From Candidatus Dormiibacterota bacterium (GTDB lineage: Bacteria; Chloroflexota; Dormibacteria; Aeolococcales; Bog-877): 44,857 nt of DNA. The notes under the pieces were generated by a model. The model worked only from the letters and a program-made list of their open reading frames with translations, was not told the DNA's origin and ran no database searches. The position numbers and the translations under genes were made by a program. The stretch lies in contig DAHVDN010000025.1 of the NCBI GenBank assembly GCA_027313505.1, forward strand, positions 1-44,857, given 5' to 3'. This document shows positions 18,362-26,946 of this stretch, piece by piece; the first letter of the stretch is position 1; each line of letters opens with the position of its first letter.

Positions 18362-18943
18362 ATGTACGCCATAGTCCAGATCGGCGGTCGCCAGTACCGG
18401 GCCGCGGCCGGAGATCGGGTGGTCGTGGACCGTCTGGACGTTGAGGCCGGGGCCAAGATCCAGCTCCTGGATGTACGTATGTTGGTGGCTGAGGAGGGAG
18501 ACTCCCTGCAGACCACGGTCGGCAGACCCCGGGTGGATGACGTCTCCGTCTCGGCCACGGCCTTGAGCCATTTCCGTGGACCCAAGGTGCTGGTCTTCAA
18601 GTACAAGCCCAAGAAGCGGTATCGCCGACAGAGGGGCTTTCGGGCTGAATTGACCGAACTCAGGATCGATGGAGTTGGCACCGGGCCGGTCGACGAGGCA
18701 CCCCCGCCATCTCCCCGCCGGGCTGCGGCAAAGAAGGCATCCGCCCCGCGGGCCGCCGCACCAGTGGAGGTGGCGGACACTGGCAGCGTCGAGGTAGAGG
18801 CGACAGAGGCTTCCGTGAAGCCGGCCCGCAAGAGGGCTGAGCCCAAGCAGAAGGTGACGGCCGCTGACAAGCCGGCCGCGAAGCCGCGGTCCGCCCGAAA
18901 GCCACCGGCGGACCCGATCGAGGAGAACTCCGATGGCGCATAA
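18362..18943 (+). CDS. rplU: Ribosomal protein bL21 with long Ala/Lys/Pro-rich tail
   Basis: Residues 1-103 are a normal bL21, starting [20 protein letters not shown] and including [20 protein letters not shown] with GFR afterwards, the 23S rRNA-binding region. The product continues to 193 residues with a low-complexity, strongly charged tail rich in Ala, Lys, Arg, Pro and Glu. AGGAG is 5 bases before the ATG. The end overlaps rpmA by 11 bases in another frame, so the tail is genuinely read through to this stop. Similar basic tails occur on some actinobacterial ribosomal proteins and may add RNA contacts. Confidence 0.95.
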   Translation: MYAIVQIGGRQYRAAAGDRVVVDRLDVEAGAKIQLLDVRMLVAEEGDSLQTTVGRPRVDDVSVSATALSHFRGPKVLVFKYKPKKRYRRQRGFRAELTELRIDGVGTGPVDEAPPPSPRRAAAKKASAPRAAAPVEVADTGSVEVEATEASVKPARKRAEPKQKVTAADKPAAKPRSARKPPADPIEENSDGA

Positions 18944-19202
18944 GAAGGGCGGCGGAAGTAGCCGGAACGGTCGCGACAGCAACTCTCAGCGCCTGGGCGT
19001 GAAGGTTTACGGAGGGGAGGTGGTGACCGCGGGGTCGGTTCTGGTCCGGCAGCGCGGGACCCGTATCCTCGCCGGACCAGGTGTCGGCGTGGGTAAGGAT
19101 CACACCCTCTTCGCGCTCTCGCCAGGTCTAGTCAATTACCTGCCGTACCGCACAACCCGGACTCGCGTGTCGATCAGCGAGGCGGGCAGACCGGCGGACT
19201 GA
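18933..19202 (+). CDS. rpmA: Ribosomal protein bL27
   Basis: The 89-residue product begins [20 protein letters not shown], the standard bL27 N-terminus that reaches the peptidyl-transferase centre. There is no cleaved extension of the Firmicutes type. [20 protein letters not shown] and KDHTLFAL follow as usual. The start lies inside the 3' end of rplU. obgE follows after 30 bases. Confidence 0.97.
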   Translation: MAHKKGGGSSRNGRDSNSQRLGVKVYGGEVVTAGSVLVRQRGTRILAGPGVGVGKDHTLFALSPGLVNYLPYRTTRTRVSISEAGRPAD

Positions 19203-19232
19203 TCCCGCTCGCCCCTGCGGGCCCGGGGACTG

Positions 19233-20555
19233 ATGTTCCTAGACGAGGTGGTGCTGTCGGTCTGTTCTGGGCGAGGGGGCGCGGGCTCCGGCAGCCTACA
19301 CCGTGAGAAGTTCGTCCCTCGTGGGGGCCCTGACGGTGGCGACGGAGGGCGGGGCGGAGACGTGATCCTCAGGGTTGAGCCCGGTCTCAGCTCGCTCCAA
19401 AGGTTCCAACTTGAGCGGAGCTTCCAAGCTCATCATGGCGGTTCCGGTGAGGCCTCCAAGCGTCACGGGGCCAATGGCGCTTCTGTAGTGCTCCCGGTAC
19501 CTCGGGGAACGATGGTATTCGATGTCGCCACTGGGCGCCTTCTGGCTGATCTGGACCAGATGGGTTCGGAGCTGATTGTCGCTCGCGGGGGGAGGGGAGG
19601 CAGAGGGAATACCCACTTTGCCAGCCCGACCTTCCAGGCCCCGAGGCGACGGGAGCTTGGCGAGCCCGCAGTCACTCTCAAGGTGCGCTTGGAGCTGCGC
19701 CTCATCGCAGATCTGGGGCTGGTAGGGCTTCCCAACGCGGGAAAGTCAACCCTGCTCGCTCGACTGACGGGTGCGCACCCAAAGATAGCTGACTATCCCT
19801 TCACCACTCTCTCACCGAACCTCGGCGTGGCGGAACTCCCGTCGGGCCACACCATCACGGCAGCGGACGTGCCCGGGCTAATCGAGGGGGCTCATCTGGG
19901 AGCCGGGCTGGGAGTCGGCTTCCTGCGACACCTGGCCAGGACCAGGGTGCTGGTGCATGTCGTCGATGCCCAGCTCGGGGCCGAGGAGGCGGTGGCAGCC
20001 CACCGTAAGGTGGCTGAGGAGCTTCGGCTCCACAGCGAGGAGTTGGGAGCCAAAGCGAGCGTGATCGCGGTGAACAAGGTCGATCTGATGGACAGCGGAC
20101 TAGCCCAGGCTGTCGTCGCGGCGTTGGGCCACGCTGTCGGCGGCGAGCAGCCGGTGATCGCGATCTCCGCGGCCACCGGAGAGGGAACAGATGCCCTCCT
20201 GGACGCCGCCGCCCAACTGATGTCAACTTCACCGAAGGTATCCCCGCAGGGGGGTGAGTTCCGGCTCTACCAGGGGCCGACAGGCAGGGAGACGGCCTTC
20301 AAAGTCGTGGCAGGTGAGGGCATCATGCGCGTCGAGGGAGAGGCCGTCGAGAGGCTGGTGCGGACGACGGATCTGGATGACGACTCCTCGGTCCTCCGCT
20401 TGCAGCGCCAGCTGCTGCGACTGGGGGTGGAGGCTGCCCTGGTGGCGGCCGGGGCCCAGCCGGGTTCTGATGTTGAGATCGCTGGCCAGACCTTCAGCTT
20501 CTTTCCGGAGGACGTGGCTCGAGATTCCTTGGCTGGGGGCCGGAGCGATCCGTGA
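19233..20555 (+). CDS. obgE: Obg GTPase
   Basis: The 440-residue GTPase acts in 50S ribosome assembly and stress signalling. The glycine-rich Obg fold is at 1-158 (GGRGGDVILR, RGGRGGRGNTHFASPTFQAP). The G domain has G1 GLPNAGKST at 165-173, G3 DVPGLIEGA and G4 NKVD. The C-terminal OCT domain is at about 340-420, with FKVVAGEGIMRVEGEAVERLV. The ATG at 19233 has only a weak purine stretch upstream. Its stop overlaps the nadD GTG as GTGA. The rplU-rpmA-obgE order is the widespread bacterial arrangement. Confidence 0.97.
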   Translation: MFLDEVVLSVCSGRGGAGSGSLHREKFVPRGGPDGGDGGRGGDVILRVEPGLSSLQRFQLERSFQAHHGGSGEASKRHGANGASVVLPVPRGTMVFDVATGRLLADLDQMGSELIVARGGRGGRGNTHFASPTFQAPRRRELGEPAVTLKVRLELRLIADLGLVGLPNAGKSTLLARLTGAHPKIADYPFTTLSPNLGVAELPSGHTITAADVPGLIEGAHLGAGLGVGFLRHLARTRVLVHVVDAQLGAEEAVAAHRKVAEELRLHSEELGAKASVIAVNKVDLMDSGLAQAVVAALGHAVGGEQPVIAISAATGEGTDALLDAAAQLMSTSPKVSPQGGEFRLYQGPTGRETAFKVVAGEGIMRVEGEAVERLVRTTDLDDDSSVLRLQRQLLRLGVEAALVAAGAQPGSDVEIAGQTFSFFPEDVARDSLAGGRSDP

Positions 20556-21211
20556 GCGGGCCAGAACTGGTCGTGTTCGGCGGAACTTTCGACCCACCGC
20601 ACCTGGGGCACATGGCCGTGGTGGCCGGGCTCCGAGACGAGATGAAAGCTCCGGTGCTCGTGGTCCCGAACGGAGTTCCGCCTCATCGCGCCGGTCCGGT
20701 GGTGTCGGCAGCATGCCGGCTGGAACTGCTGGAGCTGGCCATCATGGAGCATGCAGATCCCCTGGTCAGTGCCTCCGATATCGAGGTGAGGCGCCCCGGG
20801 CCGTCTTTCACAGCGGATACGCTGCTGGCGCTGGCTGGGGAGAAGCCGGGCACCGCCTTGTACCTGGCCCTGGGAAGTGACGCTGCGGAGAGCCTGCCCT
20901 CCTGGGAGAGGCCCGATCAGCTGCTCTCGCTGGCAACGCTGGTGGTCTTCGACCGCTTGGGGGCAGATCGGAGAGCCGCAGCCGTTCTGGCCGGGATCCA
21001 GGCCGCGGGACTCGATGTGGGAGGCGCCCGTGCCCTGGAGTTAGATGCCCCAGCCATCGAGGCGAGCGAGATAAGGAGCAGGCTGGAAGCTGGGGAGGAC
21101 TGCAGTGCCTACCTCTCGGCTGCGGTACTCACCGTGATCCTTAGCCAGGGACTCTACGGGTCCCCGGTAGGGCTGATTAATTCTGAGCGTGGGATAATCG
21201 CGGGCGCATGA
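20552..21211 (+). CDS. nadD: Nicotinate-nucleotide adenylyltransferase
   Basis: The 219-residue enzyme joins nicotinate mononucleotide and ATP to give deamido-NAD in NAD synthesis. GGTFDPPHLGH at 10-20 is the nucleotidyltransferase signature with the HxGH histidines. VPNGVPPHR and the C-terminal EASEIRSRL, corresponding to the ISSTxIR motif, also fit. The start is GTG 20552, overlapping the obgE stop by 4 bases. Its own stop overlaps the rsfS ATG (ATGA). Confidence 0.95.
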   Translation: MSGPELVVFGGTFDPPHLGHMAVVAGLRDEMKAPVLVVPNGVPPHRAGPVVSAACRLELLELAIMEHADPLVSASDIEVRRPGPSFTADTLLALAGEKPGTALYLALGSDAAESLPSWERPDQLLSLATLVVFDRLGADRRAAAVLAGIQAAGLDVGGARALELDAPAIEASEIRSRLEAGEDCSAYLSAAVLTVILSQGLYGSPVGLINSERGIIAGA

Positions 21212-21576
21212 CGCCTCTTCAGCTCAGCCGCCTGGTCGCCGATGCGGCGCTGTCGAAGAAGGCCCGGGGGGTGGTGCGCATCGACCTGAGGGGGAAGACC
21301 ACGATGGCGGACTACTTCGTCATATGCGAAGGTGACACCGACCGACAGGTCCGGGCCGTGGCGGAGGGGATGGTGGAAGCAGCCAGCGGCACCGGCGTGC
21401 ATGCCCTGGCGCGGGCCGGCGTCGAGGAGGCCTCTTGGATCTGCATTGACTTCGATTCGGTAATCGCCCATATCTTCCTGCCGGGAGAGCGTGCCTACTA
21501 CGATCTGGAGGGTCTCTGGGGCCCTGCCCGCAGGGTCCGCCCGCGCCGATCAGAGGAGTTGGTAGCTGCACCTTGA
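21208..21576 (+). CDS. rsfS: Ribosome silencing factor RsfS
   Basis: The 122-residue product has MADYFVICEGDTDRQVRAVA and DFDSVIAHIFLPGERAYYDL with EGLW, the conserved core of RsfS/DUF143. This protein binds uL14 and blocks subunit joining when nutrients are low. It is joined to nadD by an ATGA overlap and to the next gene by TTGA. nadD-rsfS is a common bacterial pairing. Confidence 0.95.
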   Translation: MTPLQLSRLVADAALSKKARGVVRIDLRGKTTMADYFVICEGDTDRQVRAVAEGMVEAASGTGVHALARAGVEEASWICIDFDSVIAHIFLPGERAYYDLEGLWGPARRVRPRRSEELVAAP

Positions 21577-22535
21577 GTGAACTGCGGCTGGGTTGCTTCG
21601 TCCCTCAGGGGTGGCGCTCCGACCTTCCGCTTGAGGTTGCGCCGGCCGAGCTCTGGGACGCGATGGTCGGAGTTGCGGCTCGGGCGGAACGGTGTGGCTA
21701 CGGGGCGGTCTGGGTCTACGACCACCTTCAGGCCGTCTTCCCCGGCGACAGGTCGCCGGTGCTGGACCCGCTGCTGAGCCTGGCCAGACTCGCTGTGGCG
21801 ACGACCGAAGTCAGGCTGGGGACGATGTGCCTGGCGCTACCGCTGTACCGTCCCGCGATTCTGGCACATCAGCTGGCCCTGCTCGACGGTTTGAGCGGGG
21901 GACGGTTGGAGGTTGGGATCGGGGCCGGGTCCGACCCGTCGGAGGGTCGGGCCTTTGGGGTCCCGTTCTCCAATCTGCGGGAGCGAATCATGGCCTGTGG
22001 AGAGGCGGCGGAGCTCTTCCGCGCCTGTTGGGGTCACGATGTGACTCATTTTGAGGGCCGTTACTCCGTGGTGGAGGATGCGGCGATCTATCCCAAGCCG
22101 CTGCAGCCATCGCCGCCCATCTGGATCGCCGGTGGTGGTGAGAGGCTGACCCTGTGGCAGGTCGCGCGGCACGCGGACGGCTGCAGCCTCTTCGGACCTC
22201 CTTCCAGGGTTGCTCGCAAGCTCGACCTCCTGGCCGAGTACTGCCGCTCCCTCGGCCGTCCCCTGGACTCGGTCCGGGTAGCGCTGGTCGTGGACTGCTT
22301 GGTGGCGGACTCAGAGGCCGCGGCGGACCTCCTGGCCGAGCGCCACAATCGACATGGTGAGGCGCCGGGCGCCTACCGCGCTCGTCGGCTGGTCGGATCG
22401 CCGGAAGCCTGTGCCCAGCAGCTTCAGGAGTACCTGGACCTGGGGGTGAGCGAGATCTGCTGCTACTTCCCCGATGCTGCCAGAAGCGACTCCCCAGAAC
22501 GGCTGGCACGGGCCGTGCTTGGCTCCCCCTCCTGA
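21573..22535 (+). CDS. LLM-class flavin/F420-dependent oxidoreductase
   Basis: The 320-residue protein has the luciferase-like TIM-barrel pattern. AERCGYGAVWVYDHL lies near the N-terminus. ATTEVRLGTMCLALPLYRPA is followed by QLALLDGLSGGRLEVGIGAG, typical of F420-dependent reductases and dehydrogenases such as Mer- and Fgd-like proteins. ERLTLWQVARHADG and the helix after it complete the fold. Whether the cofactor is F420 or FMN is not decided by the sequence. The start is TTG 21573, overlapping the rsfS stop. Translational coupling to rsfS is odd for a metabolic enzyme and may only reflect gene packing. Confidence 0.85.
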   Translation: MSELRLGCFVPQGWRSDLPLEVAPAELWDAMVGVAARAERCGYGAVWVYDHLQAVFPGDRSPVLDPLLSLARLAVATTEVRLGTMCLALPLYRPAILAHQLALLDGLSGGRLEVGIGAGSDPSEGRAFGVPFSNLRERIMACGEAAELFRACWGHDVTHFEGRYSVVEDAAIYPKPLQPSPPIWIAGGGERLTLWQVARHADGCSLFGPPSRVARKLDLLAEYCRSLGRPLDSVRVALVVDCLVADSEAAADLLAERHNRHGEAPGAYRARRLVGSPEACAQQLQEYLDLGVSEICCYFPDAARSDSPERLARAVLGSPS

Positions 22536-22709
22536 TCTACCCTGCTTGGCGCCCGGCCCCTGCCGGATCAGCGCCAGGCTCACCCCAATGGGGGATGGAC
22601 GAGACCTGCGTCCTCCCGTAAAGTGGCGCACTAAGTTGAGGGGAGAGGAGCACATCTCTCCGCCTTGCGCAAGGTAGTTCTTCGCCGGAAAGGGAGGGTC
22701 ATCCGAGAT

Positions 22710-24656
22710 ATGGTCAGGCTCACGAGACTTGCCGGATGGAGGACCGTTGGAGTTGCCCTGGCAGCTAGTCTGCTGGTCGCTGCCTGCGGTGGTTCTTCCA
22801 GCCCCCCGAAGAGCTCCAGCGGAGGCACGGTCACCTTCGCGGAGCTTCCCGGGACACCACCGAATTACATCTTTCCGATGATGAGCGGGGCCTACTTCGC
22901 CAACGCCAACCTCTATCAGTTCTCCAACTTCATGTACCTACCGCTGTTCTGGTTTGGTGACACCGGCAAGCCGGTCTTCAATCCCGGCCTCAGCCTGGCC
23001 AACGCACCCCAGTTCTCGGACAACAACACCGTCGTCACCATCACCATGAAGCACTGGCAGTGGTCGAACGGGACTCCGGTCACGGCCCGTGACGTGATTC
23101 TCTGGCTCAACCTGCTGAGCGCGGTCACCGACCCCCAAGCTCCCTCGGTCGGGAGCAGCAGCTCGCCGGGGCCCGGATGGGGGGCCGCTGTGCCGGGTGG
23201 GTTCCCGCAGAACGTCGTGAGCTACCATCAGACGGGGACCTACAGCCTCACCATGAAGCTGAACAATTCCTACAACCCCACCTGGTACCTCTACAACGAG
23301 CTGAGCCAGGTCTTCCCCCTTCCCCAGGCGAGCTGGGACAAGCTCACCGTCTCGGGCACGGTCGGCAACTACGACGCCGCCGCGGAGACCAGAACCACTC
23401 TGCCGAACACCAGTCCGGCCTGGTATGTGCCTCAGGACCCGGGGACGGCCACCGCTGGTGCGCTGGGAGTGGCGCAGTTCCTCAACAGTCAATCCGAGGA
23501 TCCCAGCACTTACACCACAAATCCTCTGTGGAAGGTGGTCGACGGGCCATTTTTGCTGAATCAGTTCACCACAAGCGGCTTTGCCAGGTTTGTCCCCAAC
23601 AAGTCCTATTCCGGTTCGCCCAAGCCCAGCATCAGCGCCTTCGAGCTCGAGCCATACACCAGTGACACCGCGGAATTCAACGCGCTCAGAAGCGGGTCGT
23701 TGACGATTGGCTACATCCCGACTCAGGACCTGAATCAGAAGGCCACCCTGGAGAAACAGCAGGGTTACTCCTTCAGTCCCTGGTACGGCTTTGGATTCAT
23801 CTTCTTCCCTTATAACTACACCAACCCGACTGTCGGACCGATCTTCAAACAGCTCTACTTCCGGCAAGCTTTCCAGTCGCTGGTCAACCAGCCGCAGTAC
23901 ATCAAGCAGTTCGACGCCGGTATCGGCAAAATCGAGAACGGTCCGGTGCCGATCTACCCGCCGGGCAACGCGGACGAGAGCTCGCTAGAGGCCAAGGGGC
24001 AGGTTTACCCCTACGATCCCACCAAGGCGGTGTCGCTGCTCAAGGACAACGGGTGGACCGTCAACCCGGGGGGCGTCAGCTACTGCTCCAAGCCAGGCAC
24101 GGCGGCCGGTGACTGCGGGGCTGGGATCACCGCCAACCAGCAGGCCAACTTCAACCTTCTGTATGCCACGGGTAACACTGAGGCGGCCAACGAGATGGCC
24201 GCACTTCAGTCAACCCTGAAGGCCAAGGCCGGAATCAACCTGACCCTGAGCACCCAGCCCTTCGCGCAGGTCATCGGTACCGCGTTCGGCGGATGCACCA
24301 TCGCCACTCCATGCTCCGACTGGCAGCTGGCGAACTGGCTCGGCGGATGGACCTACTCCCCGGATTACCTGCCCACGGGGGGCGAGCTCTTCGCGACCGG
24401 TGGTGGCAGCAATGGTGGGGACTTCAGCAACCCTACCAACGATGCCAACATCGCCGCAACCCATACTGCGGCCAGCCCAGCTGCGGAGGTCGCAGCCCTG
24501 GTCAAGTACCAGAACTACCTGGCCCAGCAGCTGCCGGTGGTGTATCTGCCGGAGACGCCCTTGCAGCTCACCATGTACAAGAGCAATCTCAAAGGACTAG
24601 TCCCACAGGACGTGTACGACATCATCTACCCGCAGTACTACTCCCTGGGGGGCTGA
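22710..24656 (+). CDS. Oligopeptide-type ABC substrate-binding lipoprotein
   Basis: The 648-residue product starts at ATG 22710, with GGGAGG 10 bases upstream. An in-frame TTG at 22665 would add 15 basic residues. It has a signal peptide with lipobox LVAAC (Cys26), followed by a Gly/Ser linker. The body matches solute-binding family 5 (DppA/OppA type), with FSDNNTVVTITMKHWQWSNG and TPVTARDVILWLNLL near residues 100-140 and a long two-lobed fold after. It would capture peptides or related ligands outside the membrane. No permease or ATPase gene is adjacent, so it must use a transporter elsewhere or act as a sensor. A strong terminator follows. Confidence 0.9.
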   Translation: MVRLTRLAGWRTVGVALAASLLVAACGGSSSPPKSSSGGTVTFAELPGTPPNYIFPMMSGAYFANANLYQFSNFMYLPLFWFGDTGKPVFNPGLSLANAPQFSDNNTVVTITMKHWQWSNGTPVTARDVILWLNLLSAVTDPQAPSVGSSSSPGPGWGAAVPGGFPQNVVSYHQTGTYSLTMKLNNSYNPTWYLYNELSQVFPLPQASWDKLTVSGTVGNYDAAAETRTTLPNTSPAWYVPQDPGTATAGALGVAQFLNSQSEDPSTYTTNPLWKVVDGPFLLNQFTTSGFARFVPNKSYSGSPKPSISAFELEPYTSDTAEFNALRSGSLTIGYIPTQDLNQKATLEKQQGYSFSPWYGFGFIFFPYNYTNPTVGPIFKQLYFRQAFQSLVNQPQYIKQFDAGIGKIENGPVPIYPPGNADESSLEAKGQVYPYDPTKAVSLLKDNGWTVNPGGVSYCSKPGTAAGDCGAGITANQQANFNLLYATGNTEAANEMAALQSTLKAKAGINLTLSTQPFAQVIGTAFGGCTIATPCSDWQLANWLGGWTYSPDYLPTGGELFATGGGSNGGDFSNPTNDANIAATHTAASPAAEVAALVKYQNYLAQQLPVVYLPETPLQLTMYKSNLKGLVPQDVYDIIYPQYYSLGG

Positions 24657-24695
24657 CGAGCCCGGGAGGGGGATCCCTCACAATTGGATGATGAT

Positions 24696-24724
24696 GAGGC
24701 CCGGCCGGTCGCCGGGCCTCTCTT
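24696..24724 (+). terminator. Intrinsic terminator after the binding-protein gene
   Basis: GAGGCCCGGC (24696-24705) and GCCGGGCCTC (24711-24720) form a perfect 10-bp stem around a 5-base loop, followed by TCTT. It separates the binding-protein transcript from the reductase-amidase gene, although some read-through is possible because the U-tract is short. Confidence 0.8.
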
Positions 24725-24768
24725 CGTACTGCCGGATCTGGTTCGGCAGAAAATGTCGGGGAGCTGAG

Positions 24769-26931
24769 ATGAAGTTGACAATTATCGGGGCGGGTGCGAT
24801 CGGTGGCACCATCGGAGCCCACCTGATTCGGTCCGGACACGAGGTTGTGTTCTGCGACACCGACTCTGAGCACGTGGCGGCTATCAACCGGAGCGGCCTT
24901 TCCATAGAAGGCCCGGTAGAGAACTTCACGGTGAACGCGCTGGCGGTGGCTCCGGACCAGCTGCCGGCGCAGATTGAGGTGGCCGCGATTGCGGTCAAGA
25001 GTCAGCACACCGACTCGGCCGTCGAGCTCCTTCGGGATCGGTTGAGCCCCAGAGGATACGTGGTCAGTTTCCAGAATGGCCTGAATGCGGATGCCCTCTC
25101 TGCGGTTGTTGGCCGCGATCGAGTGGTTGCCAGCTTCGTCAACTTCGGCGCCGACCTTCTTGGGCCCGGGAGGATCCTGCAGGGCAACGTCGGCACCTTC
25201 ATGGTCGGTGAGCCATCGGGCGGGGAGATCACCGAAAGGGTCCAGGATCTGGTCGCCGCCCTGCCCTACGCGGCGGCCACCGACAACATCATGGGATTCC
25301 TCTGGGGCAAGGAGGCCTATGGAGCGATGCTCTTCGCAGGCGCGGTGTCCGACCTGCCCATCGCCGACTCCTTGGACCAGGAGCCGTGGCGCCGATTGAT
25401 GGTCGAGGTGGCACGTGAGGTCCTAGAGCAATCGCCGGTCACTCCTCAGGGATTCGATGGCTTCGAGCCGAACGACCTCGAAGGGTCGCTCGCCAGGTTA
25501 GCTGACTTCAACAGGAAGAGTGCCAAGTCACACAGCGGAATCTATCGCGACCTGGTCGTGCGTCGCCGCAAGACCGAAGTGGATGGACAGCTGGGGCTTC
25601 TGCGCGGACCCCTCACCCGCCATACGGCAGCGCTAATCCACGCCATCGAGCGGGGCGAGCGTCGCTGCGAGGTCGCGAACCTTGAGTTGCTGTCTGCCCT
25701 GGAGCGTGGCGAACGCCAGGGCAATAGGTTGGGCGCGGTGGTGAGTCTCATCTCCGCACCCAGGAGGGCCCCATCGGGAATACTCCATGGTGTCCCGGTC
25801 GCGGTGAAGGACATCTTCGCCGTCCAGGGCGTGCCACTGGGACTCGGGAACCCGCAGGCGATGCTGGATCCTCCTTCAAATGCTGACTCCGATGCGGTTG
25901 CCTCCCTGAGGAGGGCGGGGGCGGACGTCTTCGCGGTAACCTCGATGCTGGAATACGCGGCTGGGGCAACCCATCCCGGTGTCCCAGAGACCCTGAACCC
26001 CCATGACTTGGGGAAAACCGCCGGCGGATCCAGCGGTGGGTCAGCCGCGTTGGTTGGCGCCGGCGTCTGCCCCGCGGCTCTGGGGACCGACACCGGGGGC
26101 TCGGTACGCATTCCGGCCAGCTACTGCGGGGTCGTGGGGCTCAAGCCCAGTCACGCGCTGCTCAGTCGAGAAGGGGTGTACCCCCTGGCACCCTCCCTCG
26201 ACGATGTGGGGGTGCTGGCCCGGGACGTGGAGATAGCTCATCTGGTATTGACCGCGCTGGGGGGACCGGGTAGGTCTGAGCGCCGATCGGGACCATCGGG
26301 ACTTACGGTTGCCTACATCCCAGCGCAGCTGGAGCTCACGGAGGTGAACCAGGAGGTGAGTCGGGCTGTGTCCGCTGGCCTTCTATCGCTGGAGAGCTCC
26401 GGGACCAAGCTGGTGGAGATTAGCGGAGATCTCCTGCTGGAGGCCGATTCATGCTTCGACCCCATCTTCCTTTGGGAGATGTGGCAGGTTCACGGGCAGC
26501 GCGCTCGAGCGGAGCCGAATCACTACGGCTTCGAGACTCTCAGGCTTTTGCAGTCGGCAGCGTCGGTCACCGAGGCCAGCTACCGGGCGGCGCTGGCCAG
26601 GCGGGAGGTCGTAGCCGGGCGGCTGACGAGCCAGCTTGAGACATGCGATGTGCTGGTGACCCCTGCCGTTCCCTTCACCGCCCCGGTCACCACGCCGCCG
26701 GTCGACACCGCGGAGGGGATAGCCGAGGGAATGTTCAGCCGACCATTCAACGTCACCGGGCACCCCGCTCTGGTGCTACCCTGCGGATGGAGTCAGTCGG
26801 GCCTCCCGATCGGTATGCAGCTGGTGGGACACGCTTCGTCGGACAGCCGCCTGCTGGCTGATGCCGCCTTCGTCGAGCAGGTTCTGGCCGTCCCTCGGCG
26901 AGACTCATTTGTGGCAGGACAAACCACCTAA
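24769..26931 (+). CDS. Fusion: ketopantoate-reductase-like domain + amidase-signature domain
   Basis: The protein is 720 residues, starting at ATG 24769 with GGGGAG upstream. Residues 1 to about 310 form a PanE/ApbA-type reductase. They hold the Rossmann motif GAGAIGGTIGAHL, QNGLN, and a C-terminal helix SGIYRDLVVRRRKTEVDG that matches the family's PSMxqDxxxGRxTEID motif. From about 335 an amidase-signature domain follows, with Lys347 (GVPVAVKDIF), cis-Ser421 (GGSSGGS) and nucleophile Ser445 (GTDTGGSVR), the full Lys-Ser-Ser triad. The usual amidase N-terminal helices are mostly absent. Both halves look intact in one frame. A 2-oxo or imino acid and its amide could be handled in sequence, but the substrate is unknown. 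Confidence 0.88.
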   Translation: MKLTIIGAGAIGGTIGAHLIRSGHEVVFCDTDSEHVAAINRSGLSIEGPVENFTVNALAVAPDQLPAQIEVAAIAVKSQHTDSAVELLRDRLSPRGYVVSFQNGLNADALSAVVGRDRVVASFVNFGADLLGPGRILQGNVGTFMVGEPSGGEITERVQDLVAALPYAAATDNIMGFLWGKEAYGAMLFAGAVSDLPIADSLDQEPWRRLMVEVAREVLEQSPVTPQGFDGFEPNDLEGSLARLADFNRKSAKSHSGIYRDLVVRRRKTEVDGQLGLLRGPLTRHTAALIHAIERGERRCEVANLELLSALERGERQGNRLGAVVSLISAPRRAPSGILHGVPVAVKDIFAVQGVPLGLGNPQAMLDPPSNADSDAVASLRRAGADVFAVTSMLEYAAGATHPGVPETLNPHDLGKTAGGSSGGSAALVGAGVCPAALGTDTGGSVRIPASYCGVVGLKPSHALLSREGVYPLAPSLDDVGVLARDVEIAHLVLTALGGPGRSERRSGPSGLTVAYIPAQLELTEVNQEVSRAVSAGLLSLESSGTKLVEISGDLLLEADSCFDPIFLWEMWQVHGQRARAEPNHYGFETLRLLQSAASVTEASYRAALARREVVAGRLTSQLETCDVLVTPAVPFTAPVTTPPVDTAEGIAEGMFSRPFNVTGHPALVLPCGWSQSGLPIGMQLVGHASSDSRLLADAAFVEQVLAVPRRDSFVAGQTT

Positions 26932-26946
26932 GAGGGGAGGACAGGA

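Noticed and set aside
22938..23867. 309-codon minus-strand open frame opposite the binding-protein gene
   Set aside because: The sense frame has a signal peptide, lipobox and family-5 binding-protein pattern. The antisense frame shows nothing recognisable.
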